A stretch of 64,000 nucleotides of DNA from Escarpia spicata (Eukaryota; Annelida; Polychaeta; Sabellida; Siboglinidae). The notes beneath the pieces were generated by a model, which was given only the letters and a program-made list of their open reading frames with translations, had not been told where the DNA came from and ran no database searches. Shown in pieces: positions 18,905 to 32,136 of the stretch (its first letter is position 1; the number at the start of each line of letters is the position of its first letter). The stretch covers positions 21,230,210 to 21,294,209 of the forward strand of contig OZ023208.1 in the NCBI GenBank assembly GCA_963995525.1, in the 5' to 3' direction. Both the position numbers and the translations under genes were made by a program.

Positions 18905-21480
18905 TAAACACTTTGATTATGAAGTAAAGATGAAATTAAATATTTATGAACAATGGGTTGGACAAATAATAGAAGGAAATGGAAGAGGCTTATCACAGAC
19001 AGTCACCATAGGAAATATATACCGACCGCCAAGGCCCTTAACTGAAAACTATAAGGAATTTACAGTGGTCATATCATCTATGCAACATCATCAAAACAAC
19101 AGCCTTATTCTTGCAGGGGACTACAATATAAATATGCTAAAATAAACGAGCAAGAACACTATAGCACTTTCTTCGACATGTTAACTTAATTTAGTTTCTT
19201 CCCCAAGTTACTCTTCCTACAAGGTTCACCACATGTACTGGTACACTTATTGAAACTTTTTTCTGTAATTTAACAAAGCATAATTTGCAAAGTACAACAG
19301 GAAGATTAATTAAAACATGTTCTGATCATTAACCATATTTTATGTTTATGGACACTGCTCAAAAAGAGGAACATCCTACAAAATGTATACGAGTTAACGT
19401 ACAAAATAAAGAGGCTACATTAAAAGTCAAAAATGGCATAACCTCTTCTGAAATACATAATAAAATTAGCTATGAGTTCAAATGTTGATCCAAACGATAA
19501 TTATAACATTATCATCAATGAAATAAATCAAGCTAAAAATAAATATATGACTAGCAAATTAGTGAAATGTAATAGATATAAACATGCAAAGTCTACATAG
19601 ATACCTCAAGGCTTGCTAACCTCAATAACATACAGAGACAAACTTTACAAACAATTAAAAATCACAAACCCTGAATCTCCTGAATATGGCGTATTATTGA
19701 CTAATCTAAAACATACAATATTATTTTGAAAAGAAGTTTTCGGAAAGCAAAGCAATCATATTTTGACAAATATTTTAATCAATTTAAATTTGATATAACA
19801 AACACTTGGAAAACTATAAATGAAATCCTGTATAAACATAACATTAATAAATCATTTCCAAAATATTTTAAAGAATCCGATTCTATTGAAGCAGACAGAT
19901 TAGAAATTGCAAATAAATTCAATACATTATTTACCAATATAGGTAGTAATCTGACAAATGATATTAAATACAAAGGCATTCATGATCATTCGTTTTTTCT
20001 AAATAAAATAGTAAACTCTAATTTTACATTTAAATACGTTGAAGAAAATACCATAAAGAGAACAATAATTAGCCTACCCAACAAAGTAGCTGTGGATGTG
20101 ATGGTCTGTCCACCAAACTGCTAAAAATGCTTGAACCTGCACTAGCCAAATTTTAACGTTATTAACAAATCAAGTATTAACCACAGGACTATTCCCTGAT
20201 AAACTAAAACTTGCTAAGGTAATTCTAATTTATAAAAAGGTGAGCCAGCAGTATTCAATACTTATAGACCCATATCTCTTCTACCAGCTATTTCAAAAGT
20301 ACTTTAAGCAATTTTGCTTGACCAATTATCATCTTACTTCAACGCTTTTTTTTACCATCAGCATGGATTCCGACCTAAACATTCAACTGAATACGCGGCA
20401 CTAGAATTAATAGATATAATAATAACCCAACTGGATAACAATGAAATACCAATTAATATTTACCTAGATCTTTCCAAAGCTCTTGATACCATTGGCCATT
20501 TAATTTTAATTGACAAATGTAAATATTATGATATTCATGGAACAAATCTGAACTTAATCAGCAGTTACCTAACACATCGTATACAATATATGGAAATAAA
20601 CAATAATATAAAATCAAATATGTTATCAATAACAACAGGTGTACCACAAGGTTCAATCTTTGGACCCCTGTTATTCACCATATATCAATGATTTTGGACA
20701 AACCAGTAGAATGTTTAATTTCATAATTTATGCTGATGATACAACTCTATCAAGTACATTAAACACTTTATGCGACCACATACATAACACAAATGTATAA
20801 TTAATAAATGAAGAACTTAAAAAATAAATGAATGGCTCAAAATAAATAAATTATCGCTAAACATAGCAAAATCTAAATAAATGACATTTCAAAAGGCAAA
20901 GAAAAAATTACAGACACTTACTCTGAAGATAGACAATGTAAATATTGAACAAGTAAAAGAATTTAATTTGTTTGGTTTCATTGTAGATACAAATCAAACT
21001 GGAAAAAGCAAACTGAAAAAATATCAAACGCTTGTTCTAAAAAAATAAGCATTTAAAATAAATTGAAACATGTGTTAACTCTTCATATTAATTATTACAT
21101 AATGGCATGGGGCTTTTAATCAAATAAGAAGAAAGCCCTGAGAATTATTACCTTAAGTAATTATATTTCTCACACAGAACCACTTCACAAAAAATCTACT
21201 TGTCTTAAATTACAACAATTAAAATTTTACTATAAATATTTACACAATGACTTACCAGTTTATTTACAAAACTGGAGGATAATGTTTAACTATGAGGTAC
21301 ATAATCATGATACAAGAGTCAGGAATAAAATATACACTTGTAAAATTAAATATGAATTTGAAGAGAAATGTCTTGGGAATAATTTGCCACTTTTACTAAA
21401 TAACATTCCTGATATAGTCAACGAAAATCAAATCTTAATACACATAGCTCACAGAGATTAGCCAAGTATGTTAAACTTTA
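18600..21480 (+). pseudogene. LINE ORF2 (APE endonuclease + reverse transcriptase) relic
   Basis: Endonuclease pieces lie at 18620-19145, with LNGYDCTSHGKSCSTKGG, GNIYRPPRPLTENYKEF and LAGDYNINML. Then come SYFDKYFNQFKFDITNTWKT (19750-19810), the linker to RT, and RT blocks YHQHGFRPKHSTEY (about 20350), YLDLSKALDTI (20460), VPQGSIFGPLLF (20640) and a YADDT catalytic motif near 20730 in another frame. The C-terminal part is recognisable to about 21480. At least ten stops or shifts break the frame. The YADD aspartates are still encoded. Confidence 0.8.
18829..18901 (+). repeat. (TA)n microsatellite inside the LINE endonuclease frame
   Basis: About 36 TA units. The reading frame stays open through it as alternating Tyr-Ile, linking TKGGVLIYI to DKHFDYEVK, which are neighbours in related elements. 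Confidence 0.9.
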
Positions 21481-21917
21481 TTTTTTTAATAAAATTATCA
21501 AGTAATATCCACAAGGAAAAATTGCTATATATGTATGAAAAATTCAGAACCGACAACCACCTGCCAACTTGATACAGTACAAAGTAGTGCCTTAACGACA
21601 AACACAATTATCATGTAAGCTTGCTCACACTACCACATGCACACATACATATTATGGGTTTTTTCTTCTTCTTTTTCTGGAAGAATTTGATTAGGTGATG
21701 TATTGATTCAGTTGAAGTTTTATTACAAAAGGTGGCTCCTCGATAGCGACTACCATAGTCTTAGAGGAGTCTCCTGACCCTACTTTTGGTTATTTATCAT
21801 ACATTGTACCATGTTTACCACAAGGATATATATTTGTATTATTGTTATTTTTAACATGAATGTATTGCATGTATTAGTTTAAATGTCTGGGTCAAATAAA
21901 ACAATTTCTTCTTCTTC

Positions 21918-22090
21918 AGCAGTGACGCCAACACTGGCTATACACTTCCTACGTCGTCACAGTGCAGCTGCCACTGTCAGCGGTGACGACAACTCTGGTT
22001 ATACACTTCCTATGTCGTCACACTGCAGCTGCTACTATCAGCAGTGACGCCGACACTGGCGATACACTTCCCATGTCGTCAATGATAACG
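21918..22090 (+). repeat. 61-bp tandem repeat, about 2.8 copies
   Basis: Units begin AGC(A/G)GTGACG at 21918, 21979 and 22040, each with ACTGG..ATACACTTCC and TGTCGTCA. It lies directly after the LINE (TTC)n tail. No frame of interest. Confidence 0.85.
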
Positions 22091-22312
22091 TCTGCGGCGA
22101 CACGCGAGTTTCAGTTCCTGTTCAGAAAAGTGCTTAATTCAAAATATGCCTTACAATAAACAACACGTGCTTATGTCGACACCAAGTTACATGCTATCGC
22201 ACAACGATTTCCGTTGGTTAACTGAATTAGTGCTTTATAATGTGACAATAGAACGTTATTAGTATTAAGAACATCTTAGGTTGTCTTGAATTGTAAAAAA
22301 AAACCACCAACA

Positions 22313-22600
<288 letters not shown>

Positions 22601-23428
22601 CACTATATGACTTTGAAAGGTGAGGCGAAAATTGATGATTTGCTACGTAGACACGTACGTACGTACGTGCGATTCGATGCCGAAATTTTTAATTAGGTAA
22701 CACATACTCGTAAAATGTTCATCAAGTTGAAAGAAAATAGATAAACCAAATTTCATAGTACAGAACTAGACATTTTCGATTCACTATCGACGTTTAAGTA
22801 ACATGTAATTTTAGCAACGGAAGGTGATAGAATTTTACGTATTTATTATTTTGTTTATTGATATAACGATATCATACTTTTAGAACAATGTACTCTCTAT
22901 GCTGTTATTCGCAAAGGGTGGCTAATATACTGATATCCGAAACTACTGCTACATCAGTGGTGACATATTTATGTCAAAAACTGACTCAGGTTCCAGCGAA
23001 AATGGCAATAAGCGGGCGAGGCAAGTGTAGTAATACAAAACGAGACGTTCTTCGACCGCCCTGTTTACGACTGACAAAGAATCGCCGATGGCGATGACAT
23101 CGTCGACGGCGACAGAGCAAACGGGCAGATAGTGTGTGCTACGGAGACTCCACAATGACTCGTGGTTAACGTGTCACGCGAACGCACTGTAAGAGAACAA
23201 AGACGTCCGCCTTGGTATTAACTTCAAAGACAATGCGCACTTATGGATTATGCCTTTGAAAGGTAAGATGATGTTGGATAAGTTGCTTCGTGCCTGATTG
23301 CATCATTTCATTCATCCTGGTGGCATCGTATTGTGAGAAACAGTATCGAACAAACACATATTGGAAGACCTGCGAACAATCAATCGAAACGTAGTTCAAG
23401 GCAGAACAAACAAGTCGCAATCGACGCT
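22601..23428. other. Upstream region of the plus-strand GPCR
   Basis: No gene recognised. CTTTGAAAGGT(G/A)AG with a similar sequel occurs at 22612 and 23257, suggesting an internal duplication of about 640 bases. No TATA box of convincing placement is visible before ATG 23429. Confidence 0.4.
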
Positions 23429-24421
23429 ATGGAACCTAGTAATGTTTCAACAGTTTACAATGCATCAATTTTAGATAAAATAGTTCCGAACTCAGATATT
23501 ATAATGATGTCTACACATCAAATACTGTCTTTTATGTGCTTTCTGGGCATACCAGGGAACCTATTTGTGGCCGTCGTGTACATTCGAAAGATAACAACAT
23601 CTACCAGGGCGTACATGTTTGCGTTGAGCATTGTGGATACAGCAATATGCGTATGTTTCATTATATTGATAAATGTGCGCTTTGACGAAATCGGAACAGT
23701 CACCGTCATCTATGTTTTCAACGCGTGTGAAATTTTCTCCGCGGATCTGTTAGCATTCCTTGCCATTGAGCGCTGTCTGGCCGTGACTAAACCTCACAAG
23801 TTCACCATCAGCATTGCAAGGGCAAAACCTGCGCTCGCCGCAATTACAGCTCTGTCTATCTGTTATTCAGCATTATTATCTACGACACTGATTTTTGGCT
23901 TCAACCGCTTGTATATCATCCTCAGCACAGCACTTGCAAATGTGTGTTTCGTCATCATGATTACGTCATACAGTGTCATGGCGGTGATTTTAGTGAAACG
24001 GAAGAAGGCTGCTCACCGTGAGATCAATGTCGTCGCGATGACACGGATAAGTGTAGAAACGGCCGCGACAACATCAAAGTTTACACCCTCCAGACACCAT
24101 ATGGCAACAACCGACGAAAACGTCTTGCAAATATCTATTCGCACCCGCAACAACGCGATAGTACCAGCAAAACCGCTGAAGGTCGTAAAGGTGCAGCGAG
24201 GCACTCACGTGTTATTCGTCGTTACAGCCGTGTTCATTTTCTGTTGGCTGCCGTTCTTCCTCAATAACTACGGTGTCTCCATACCCGATGGCGTAAAGTG
24301 GATGTACACGATTAACTCTGTCGTCAATCCGGTCATATACAGCTTCATAAGTCCGATGTTCCGGAACGACGTGCGAAAGTTCTACCGGGAAACCCGCGCC
24401 ACGCTGAACGTCTGCTGGTGA
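23429..24421 (+). CDS. Class A (rhodopsin-like) orphan GPCR, intact
   Basis: A single-exon seven-transmembrane receptor of 330 residues at the plasma membrane. I chose ATG 23429 (MEPSNVSTVYNAS) because it aligns with the start of the two paralogues; the frame is open from 23333. N-glycosylation sites at N5 and N11. TM1 about 31-53 (GIPGNLF, N44), TM2 62-84 (D70), TM3 92-118 ending AIERCLAV (E114-R115-C116 in place of DRY), TM4 136-158, TM5 162-189, TM6 258-280 (CWLP 272-275), TM7 290-310 (NPVIY 300-304), then a short C-tail. The third intracellular loop is long (190-257), basic and Ser/Thr-rich. The second extracellular loop is only a few residues and has no cysteine, as in melanocortin, cannabinoid and lysolipid receptors. 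Ligand unknown. It differs more from the other two copies than they do from each other. Confidence 0.9.
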   Translation: MEPSNVSTVYNASILDKIVPNSDIIMMSTHQILSFMCFLGIPGNLFVAVVYIRKITTSTRAYMFALSIVDTAICVCFIILINVRFDEIGTVTVIYVFNACEIFSADLLAFLAIERCLAVTKPHKFTISIARAKPALAAITALSICYSALLSTTLIFGFNRLYIILSTALANVCFVIMITSYSVMAVILVKRKKAAHREINVVAMTRISVETAATTSKFTPSRHHMATTDENVLQISIRTRNNAIVPAKPLKVVKVQRGTHVLFVVTAVFIFCWLPFFLNNYGVSIPDGVKWMYTINSVVNPVIYSFISPMFRNDVRKFYRETRATLNVCW

Positions 24422-26184
24422 AGACGTATTTGTTCACCAGATGCACGTGGCGTTGAGTGTTAGACGATTCACTTAGTAAGTGGTATACATGAACCAACTG
24501 TATGTGTACTCTCTAACTGCTCGAAACAACATTTCCTGCACTTGTTAGAACGATCAAAAACAAGTATCCTAATGTTTGGCCCAAGTCTCCCACGTACGTG
24601 TGATTCTTTGTCACAAAAACAAGTACATTTGCATCAATTATATGAACACAACAATATATGCACATGTAATAGACAATTGCATACTAATTCATTGCATTGT
24701 GTATTCTTTTTACGTTTCAATATACAATTTTTTTTTTTTGAAAATTGGAAACGTGCAGAGTAAGAGGGGGTAAAAAGCCCATTCTGTGGCGAAACGCCCT
24801 CCCACCTTATCTAGCTATAAGATTTAAAAATAAGAATTTTGAGATAGCTAGATGAAGCTGCATATCATCATGTCTGTCTGATTAAAATACGGGTACAACA
24901 GAAACAAAACACGCTGTAAATTGCTAACATTATCATTTTACCAGCAAAATTACACACAAAGGTCCTTACGAATGTGGGACTATATACATTAGCCATGGGA
25001 AACTGACATAAATGACGCGAATGTATAGATAATGAAAACAGCATTGTAGTAGTGGTATGAATGTATTGGTTATGTGTGCGAAATATAAGAACAAATATAA
25101 AATAAATAAATTCTAAACGTCCAACTTTTTTCAAAAACTAGAATCGTTAAAAATGTCAACTCAAGGAACGTACACAGAGAAACCGAAGTAGATTATCCAT
25201 AACACCCGGACAATATATACCTAAAGGAAACTTTTCTCCGCTTCCGATATTGTGAAAACTGGACGTTCTAGAGTGCCCGTGTCGTAAAAAGGACTTAGAT
25301 AAGTTATAAATATATAACAAGGAGCAGTGCATCTGATTGCGAGCTTATGTTATCGTCATCGCAGGTGTCTCCTACTTGTGAACTAATATATGTATATTTA
25401 ACAGTCACAAGAATGTATCTACATTGTTAAAATCTGAGGTTTATGAAAGTCGTTGGGTCCACAGAAATGTACCCATGTTGTTGTGATCGAAAATCTCTCT
25501 CTATGCAGTTGTAAAACGTGTTTCACCTGATCTCGTTCAGTTTTAATGTGGTTTGCAGTTTCTCCCAGTGTTTATGATATTTGGTCTCTCTAAGTTGTTA
25601 TGACCATACATTGGTCATGTTGACGTGACTGTTTGCTTTATTTTTTTAAACTGACATATCTGTTCGCAATTCTTGTAACAGTATGCATTTCCAGCTTGAC
25701 ATTATCAGTGGTAAATCCATTGCGCTGAGCTACATTTTGTTATGGCAGAAGGTATCTGATCATTTTTACGACAGGAGGTCTCTCTGGGTTGTTGCTATCA
25801 TACATACAGTGAGTAGGCATATTTTGAAGAATATTATGTTAGTGTTATATTGACAATTAACACACATTTAAAATGACAGAATGGTATACAATGGTATATA
25901 TCGTATAATGCCGTATGATGTTTAGACTATTTGATAGTTAAAGTGTTTTAATGCTCATTCCTCCATTAGGGAATTTTTAGAAGCTGTAAATAGAATAACA
26001 CAATAGTAGATCTATTTATAAATACAGGCATTCTGAAGCATATAATAGAATGAAGATAACATTGCCGGTTTCCTGATCCTCGAATGTTTTTTCGATTTTA
26101 TTTTCATGCCTAATAGTGACATGTGACGTTTTGTTGATTCACGATCTGTCTTGAATATTATTATAATTTCGGGCACGTGTCCTC
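24422..26184. other. Non-coding, AT-rich
   Basis: The first about 60 bases after the stop resemble the 3' flank of the GPCR copies (GTTCACCAGA...CGATTCAC). An imperfect inverted repeat TATCTAGCTAT / GATAGCTAGAT (24806-24852) can form a hairpin. No gene seen. Confidence 0.5.
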
Positions 26185-26440
26185 ATGCTGTCGTGTCAGA
26201 CCTTGGACAAGTTATTTCTCTCCAGTTCACTCAGCTTGTCTGTCTAAATGAGTACCTGGCTACAGACGGTGGTGGACATTTGTGTAAGAATAATATCCGC
26301 GCATTAATTGCACCGTGGCTGCATGTTTCCTGGAGAAGTCGAGATGGTGTTCATATGAACAGATCTGCCAGGGGGTGAGAAGTGAAGTGCTTTCAGCAAT
26401 CCTGTGAACCGGATACTGTGTTATATAAGCAGGTACCTGT
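26185..26440 (-). repeat. SINE-like dispersed repeat, copy 2 (inverted)
   Basis: Read on the minus strand it has CACCATCTCGACTTCTCC, GCAATTAATGCGCGGATATT, ACACAAATGTCCACCACCG, GTCTGTAGCCAGGTACTCAT and AAGGTCTGACACG in the same order as the copy at 14266. Confidence 0.7.
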
Positions 26441-29400
26441 GCTAATAACATCCCCCTCGGCTTGTGGCACACTGTAGACGCCCAGATCGTGTAGGTCTTC
26501 GCGGACGTCTGGAGGATCTGTGGGTTTTCCCTGGTCTGAAAGCCTTTGAAATATTCGTCCGATCTATGATCCTGTTACTCATACACATATGAGTTATCAG
26601 CTCGTTTCATATCATCTCTCTTACTGGTGGTCGAGTAACGTAAGACAGTATGCACGGGTGGTGGACTCGTCATCATATATCTTTCTCGGCATTTACAGAC
26701 ATCTACTGGATTTTGGGTGCATCTCCCGGTCTCCCGGAATACAGCCACACATCTCGACGAAACATTTCCAACCGCACCCCCCGCCCGTCTCCGAAACATC
26801 GCGACACCTCGACAATCAATATTATAGACTGATTTGAATTCTGCTAATCAGTAAAGCACCAGTAAAGTGAATCTTCTCTTTTGTTTTCAGTATACCAATT
26901 CATGTCAGTGTCTGCCATGTGTAACTACTACACATATTCATGTTTGACATTTTAAGCCTGAGGTTTAATGATCAAGGTGAATGTTGGAAATGACAAAATG
27001 AGGTGTTATTGTGATGCTAACAGTGTATTTTCCTCGTCAAGTACTCAAAGGTTCATAATATGTATGTCTACCTTCTTCAACAATGAATAATTTATTTTAT
27101 AAACTTATTTCGGAGTAATCGTCATATGCTAAATAGTTTTTAAAGGTGTAGTAATATGTCTTTGTTGATACACTGGGTATAATACACAAGTGCAGAAGTC
27201 AACCTACTTTTTCATGTCCAAGATGTTATTATTAAAATGTTTATGAAAACAACTGTATATTTAAATGTGCACATTACAATTTTTTGATAACTTAGACGTA
27301 GTTATAAATTTGAAATTACCTGGATTGATCAAATGTGGGCCTTCCGCAGACTATGTATCCTCCCTGTGTCTGCCTGGCCCGGGTGACCGCCTCTAGCCCC
27401 TCCTTTGCCTCCTCTCAGTCTCATTCATGTGTTGCAATGTGGCCTCTTGCAATATCATAATTCAAGTTACATACTATGTATTTATATATTGCTCTGGTGA
27501 GAATATATACACATATTGGTAAATACATAAGGATATTTGGCTTATGTCATTTGAAAGGATAAGGATACTAATTAATGCATTACATACACTATAGTCAGGC
27601 ATCAAGGACCACAATGAAAACAAGTGCCTGCATTTCCTTGTGTAATCCCTATATGTATAAATTATATATATATATATATTATGTATTTACACTTTACATT
27701 TATATATTGAATAAAATCACCATCATGGTTGTCATATAAAAATCTTAATTATTTTGCATAAAATACAATGCAAGTAAAAAATATCTTGCAGTAATAGTAT
27801 CAAAATATGAGTCACAAAACAATGTTTTAATAATTACGATCACCAATATAATACTCCCGTATTTGACGTTCTGTTGCACGAAATTACGAATGCTCCCTGA
27901 CTAAGTTATTCACACGATCAACAGGGGCCTACTGCCAAAGCAATGTTTCTTGTCATTTCGCACCCTCACGTCATCTACTCTCTATATGTATTGTCGGAAT
28001 AACAACTTATTAACAAGATCCTGCGTAACCAAATACAATACATATCAAATATTAAGCTCATTAACGTTGTCACTCTCTGACTGAATCTCTGGCTGATATC
28101 ATATGATATGGTTACTGTCAGTGTCTGACTCTGACTCTGAGACTGAGAGTCAACCTCGAGTCGAGTGTAGACGTTCGCAAGTTGCAATTCTCGTTGAATT
28201 AATACATGGCTACGCGTTCTTGTTGCTAACTGCGATAGTGTAATACGTACCTTCGTACAACCTCTTTGGAATCGTTATCTTGTTACGCCAAAGCAAGTGT
28301 GTGTTGTTATTGTTTTCGAATGGGTGGGATGCCTATCTCGCGTAAAGCACGTGACCGAAATGTCGTAGTAGGTCGACAGCGCAATGGGCGTTCGCCAGCT
28401 GTACCCGGTGTAACGACAACTCTTTTTTACTATTAAAAAACAAGAACGCATTTTTTTATTAAACCAACTGGAGCACTAGTTAAACTATTCACACATTACA
28501 CATCTGGACATAAAAGAACAGGATTGGCGATGGGCAAACGAAGTGATTGAGCTCCTTTAAGTGTAAATCTATGGCTTGCTTGCCTGTTGATCTTCACACT
28601 GTCTTTATGGCCAAACTATACACGTTATACGCCGGCATCTGTGCAATGGAGTGGTGACTGCCTGAGGACATGAATGGACGATCCGATGTCATCTGGTGTC
28701 TTATTGGACTCGTTGGTTTAGTAACTGATTGGTTTCCACCAAGGCAGGCTGTACGGTCTATATTGATTCAGATGAGCCTCAAGACAGTGGTCGTGTTGCA
28801 ATCGGTGTTATGTTATGAAACCGGATTACATCAAGCTAATCAACTGGATCAGGATTTAGACGAAGTTTCACAGATGATATGTATATGCATTTCACTCCTC
28901 TAATACAGAAATACACTTTAGTCCACAATTCAAAGATTTCCAGAAAATATCCAGATGCGCTTTTACCGGTGTCGGTCGCCGTGGTGACGAGACCTGTGTA
29001 AGTTATCATTCAACTGTTATCCCTTTCTCTGTAAGATTAAATCAGAACTGGAATATATATGATCTGTTTTGATAATGAAGTATGTTAAGGTCCATTATTC
29101 TGACCTGTTAATAAGATGTAGTCGTTTTTGTTCACAACAACATGGGTTGTTCACAATGTGCTACGGGCAGCCGCGGCATGGCACAGGCAGCACCCCGTTG
29201 CATGTGTGGCCCAATACATTATATGTAATAATTCCACATATGATGGTTTGGGTATTGATAGACTGACACTCAGATTACATGTGTAATGTGTATACTCAAT
29301 ACCTTGATAATATACATGTACATATGTAGATGCTGTACTGTTTCTTTCTAGGTGTAATTAATAATTTTTTTATTTCTTCCAGACATCGACAGAAAAGGAT

Positions 29401-30880
29401 ATGCATTGTATTATTGACCTCTCTCACTGCAAGCATTTGATAAAATGTTCAGCGACAACATTTTCACAGTTCAGCAAATGTAATACTTTCTATTTCGTGT
29501 GCTATTGGAACATGTCAAAGTCTAAAAAAACTTATTGCGCAGAAATTTGTGCAATGTGTTTAAGAAATGTGAATGAAGAAAGATGATGTTGTACAAGCAG
29601 AGGAATAATTTCTATATTATGTATATAAACCTATTTCTGTTGCGGGCGTCCATCTGTGTATTTGTTATTGCTTCACAAAATGTGATTTAGTCCACAGGTC
29701 AGATATTTAACATAACGTATAGCTCCGGCAAAGAAGCAAACACATTTAATTCACAACAAACTATATTGGTAATTCAAGAGTACATGTTATTCCATATTTT
29801 GCACAATTGTGTATGCTATGGCAGAACATGCAACGTATTAGTTTTCCTATTGTCAGTCACATATCCTGGTATGATGCTGTTTGAAACACAACAACGGTTG
29901 TTTTTTTGGTGTATCTTCTTTGACTTTCTGACATCCATCTTGCAGCCATATATTCTGAAAATATAGATTGATTGAAAGAATTAGAATAGTTACCATTGAT
30001 ATTGTTAGTGAACAGTCATACTGAATTTAATAAAAACTAAGCATGATTCCAGATCTACATGTATGTATTTATAATAATCAGCACGCAGGAAGCCGAACTG
30101 TTGAATTTTACAGCCCGGTGTGAAAATGGATTCTCCCTTACTCACCAGTTCTAATAATATTATGTAAATGGTTCACAAACAAGGAACCTTTGTGATCTCG
30201 TTTTGTTCCGATATAGTCATATATTTTAGATAACAAATATTTTGTCTGAATAGGATGAAAATTTATCTTCTTATTATAGTAATATTGATGAAAATAATCA
30301 CATCTAAGCGTGCGTTAATCACAGTAGAATGGAGAAGAGGTTCGACGACTTTAACCCAGATCTATCCCGGCGTGTGTTTTGCCCCGACTTGTAAACACTG
30401 TTTGTAAATCATATTTAGGGTCAAACAAAATCAAAAATAGGATATGTTTAGATACTTACATATTTTAAAATTGCACCTCATTATATTTCTAATGAATCCA
30501 AAGATTTGGCGATTATTTCAAATATTCTCAGCATTTTGTTCATATATTCGAAGGGCACACATCGATCGTTACCATGTAAACACATATGTGTGGCTTCAGC
30601 GGTTCGGCGAGCCACCCGCAACCGCAGTTCCAGCTACTGCTGCCAGATCGGAAAAGGTCTATTGTTGATAGTGAAATGTCCGAGGACGACTTTACTGCCA
30701 CGGGCATTGCACCTGGCGAACAAATCACATCATTTTTCTACACTATCTCTTTGTTATCAGTGGTTTGTTTTTTTACAAATACTTTACATTACATTTCCAT
30801 TTTGCATGATGATAACATACATTGTATTGACTATGTCATAAAGACCACTTGAGTGAAGTAAAGTAAAGGTAAGTTCTTGT
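26441..30880. other. Non-coding stretch
   Basis: No supported gene. Minor low-complexity items: (TA)n 27662-27680 and a CTGACT/GACTCTGA-rich patch 28110-28150. Short frames at 26575-26837 and 28670-28903 have no recognisable domain. Base composition alternates between AT-rich and moderately GC-rich without an exon-like pattern. Confidence 0.5.
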
Positions 30881-31110
30881 GTAGCGCAGTATTCAGTCGT
30901 TAGGACAGCTCAAAGTGATTTACACTTTACTCCCTGGTAGACATATTCAATTGAACATCACCTCGACTTCTCCGGGAAGCTATAAGCCACGCTGCAATTA
31001 ATGCGAGAATATTATTTATACACAAATATCCACCAAAGTCTATAGCCAGGTACTCATTCATGCAGCTGAGTGAATTGGAGCAACGTAGAGTGTAGTGATT
31101 GTATAGAACA
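30881..31110 (+). repeat. SINE-like dispersed repeat, copy 3
   Basis: TGTAGCGCAGTATTCAGTCG, ACCTCGACTTCTCCGGGAAG, GCAATTAATGCGAGAATATT, ACACAAATATCCACCAAAGT, GCCAGGTACTCATTCATGCA, CAACGTAGAGTG in the order of copy 1. It lacks the 3' AAGG-ACACG end, so it is 3' truncated. Confidence 0.7.
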
Positions 31111-32136
31111 TTTTCGTTAGCCCATTGTAATTGCCTAATCACTAATGTTTGCAAGTTGTAAACCTTGTTTGTAACAATGAATAATTATTTTCTATAAATG
31201 TATATAATTATGATATTGTTAAGTAAACATCGTCCTAAGTTATATGTGTTATCATTGATTTCTCTCTGGTTTACATTTAATGGTCATGTGATATTAAACA
31301 TTTAAATGTTCTACACACCATTGCTAAGTCAGTTATTTGTGTGAGTTGTAAACATACAAGACATGGAGCAAACTACAATTCGCATTTGAAATCAAACTGG
31401 TGTTGTTTCTTGTAACAAAGACTCGTAAAAGAAGTAATTGTTTGAATGTCCTGACATTATTACAACCTAAATGTTATCTGTTCTCTCGAAGTACACACAT
31501 AAGTAATAACAACGCCACCATATGAAATACATATCTTGGAAAAGATGTGATACAGGCGAGTGGACCTAGTATGTAGTATTAATGAAGTAAACTTAGAATA
31601 CTGTCAAGTAATAAAATTAGTCCATTGATAGTATGACGTGAATACGAATCTGATGTTGGCCATTTTATAATTTAAAGATGATTTTTGCATTTGTTTGATT
31701 GAGTGTATGTGCACATATGTAATGCAACATAAATGTTTGTTATGCAATGTTCTTGGAATTGCGAGGGTTGAATGGTGAGAGACCATCTACCACAGGTCAT
31801 CGCTGGAGGCAGATCACGACAAGGCCTACCTGGCAGAAGGGTCACTTGAGGAATGTGTATCATTATATATAGTTTAGGTGTATGTATGTAATTATATATA
31901 TATATATATATATATAGGTTACAATATATGTAATTATATATATATATATATACGCTACAACTGTTTGGTTGTCATTAATGGGTAATGATAGAGCATCGAC
32001 TTTGACCTCAACAGTAATCTATGTAAGCTAGCATCTACTTATAATCGAGCTTGCGTGTGCGGATAGGTCAACGTTTTCTTGTTAGACGGCTTGAACCTCG
32101 AACGCCAAACGTCCAGGGATTAATCTACGAGCGTTA
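31111..32136. other. Non-coding, with (TA)n
   Basis: (TA)n at 31896-31916 and 31936-31954, flanked by similar GTATGTAATTATATA and ATATGTAATTATATA starts, so this is a small duplication. No gene seen. Confidence 0.5.

Larger units (their letters stand above)
17050..21917 (+). mobile_element. Decayed jockey-like LINE (copy 1)
   Basis: ORF1 relic at 17366-17755, ORF2 relic about 18600-21480 and a 3' end with AATAAAACAATTTC followed by (TTC)n at 21895-21917. The order ORF1, APE endonuclease, reverse transcriptase and simple 3' tail fits an APE-type non-LTR element of the jockey/L2/CR1 group. The 5' border is a guess. It carries many stops, so it is old. Confidence 0.75.
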
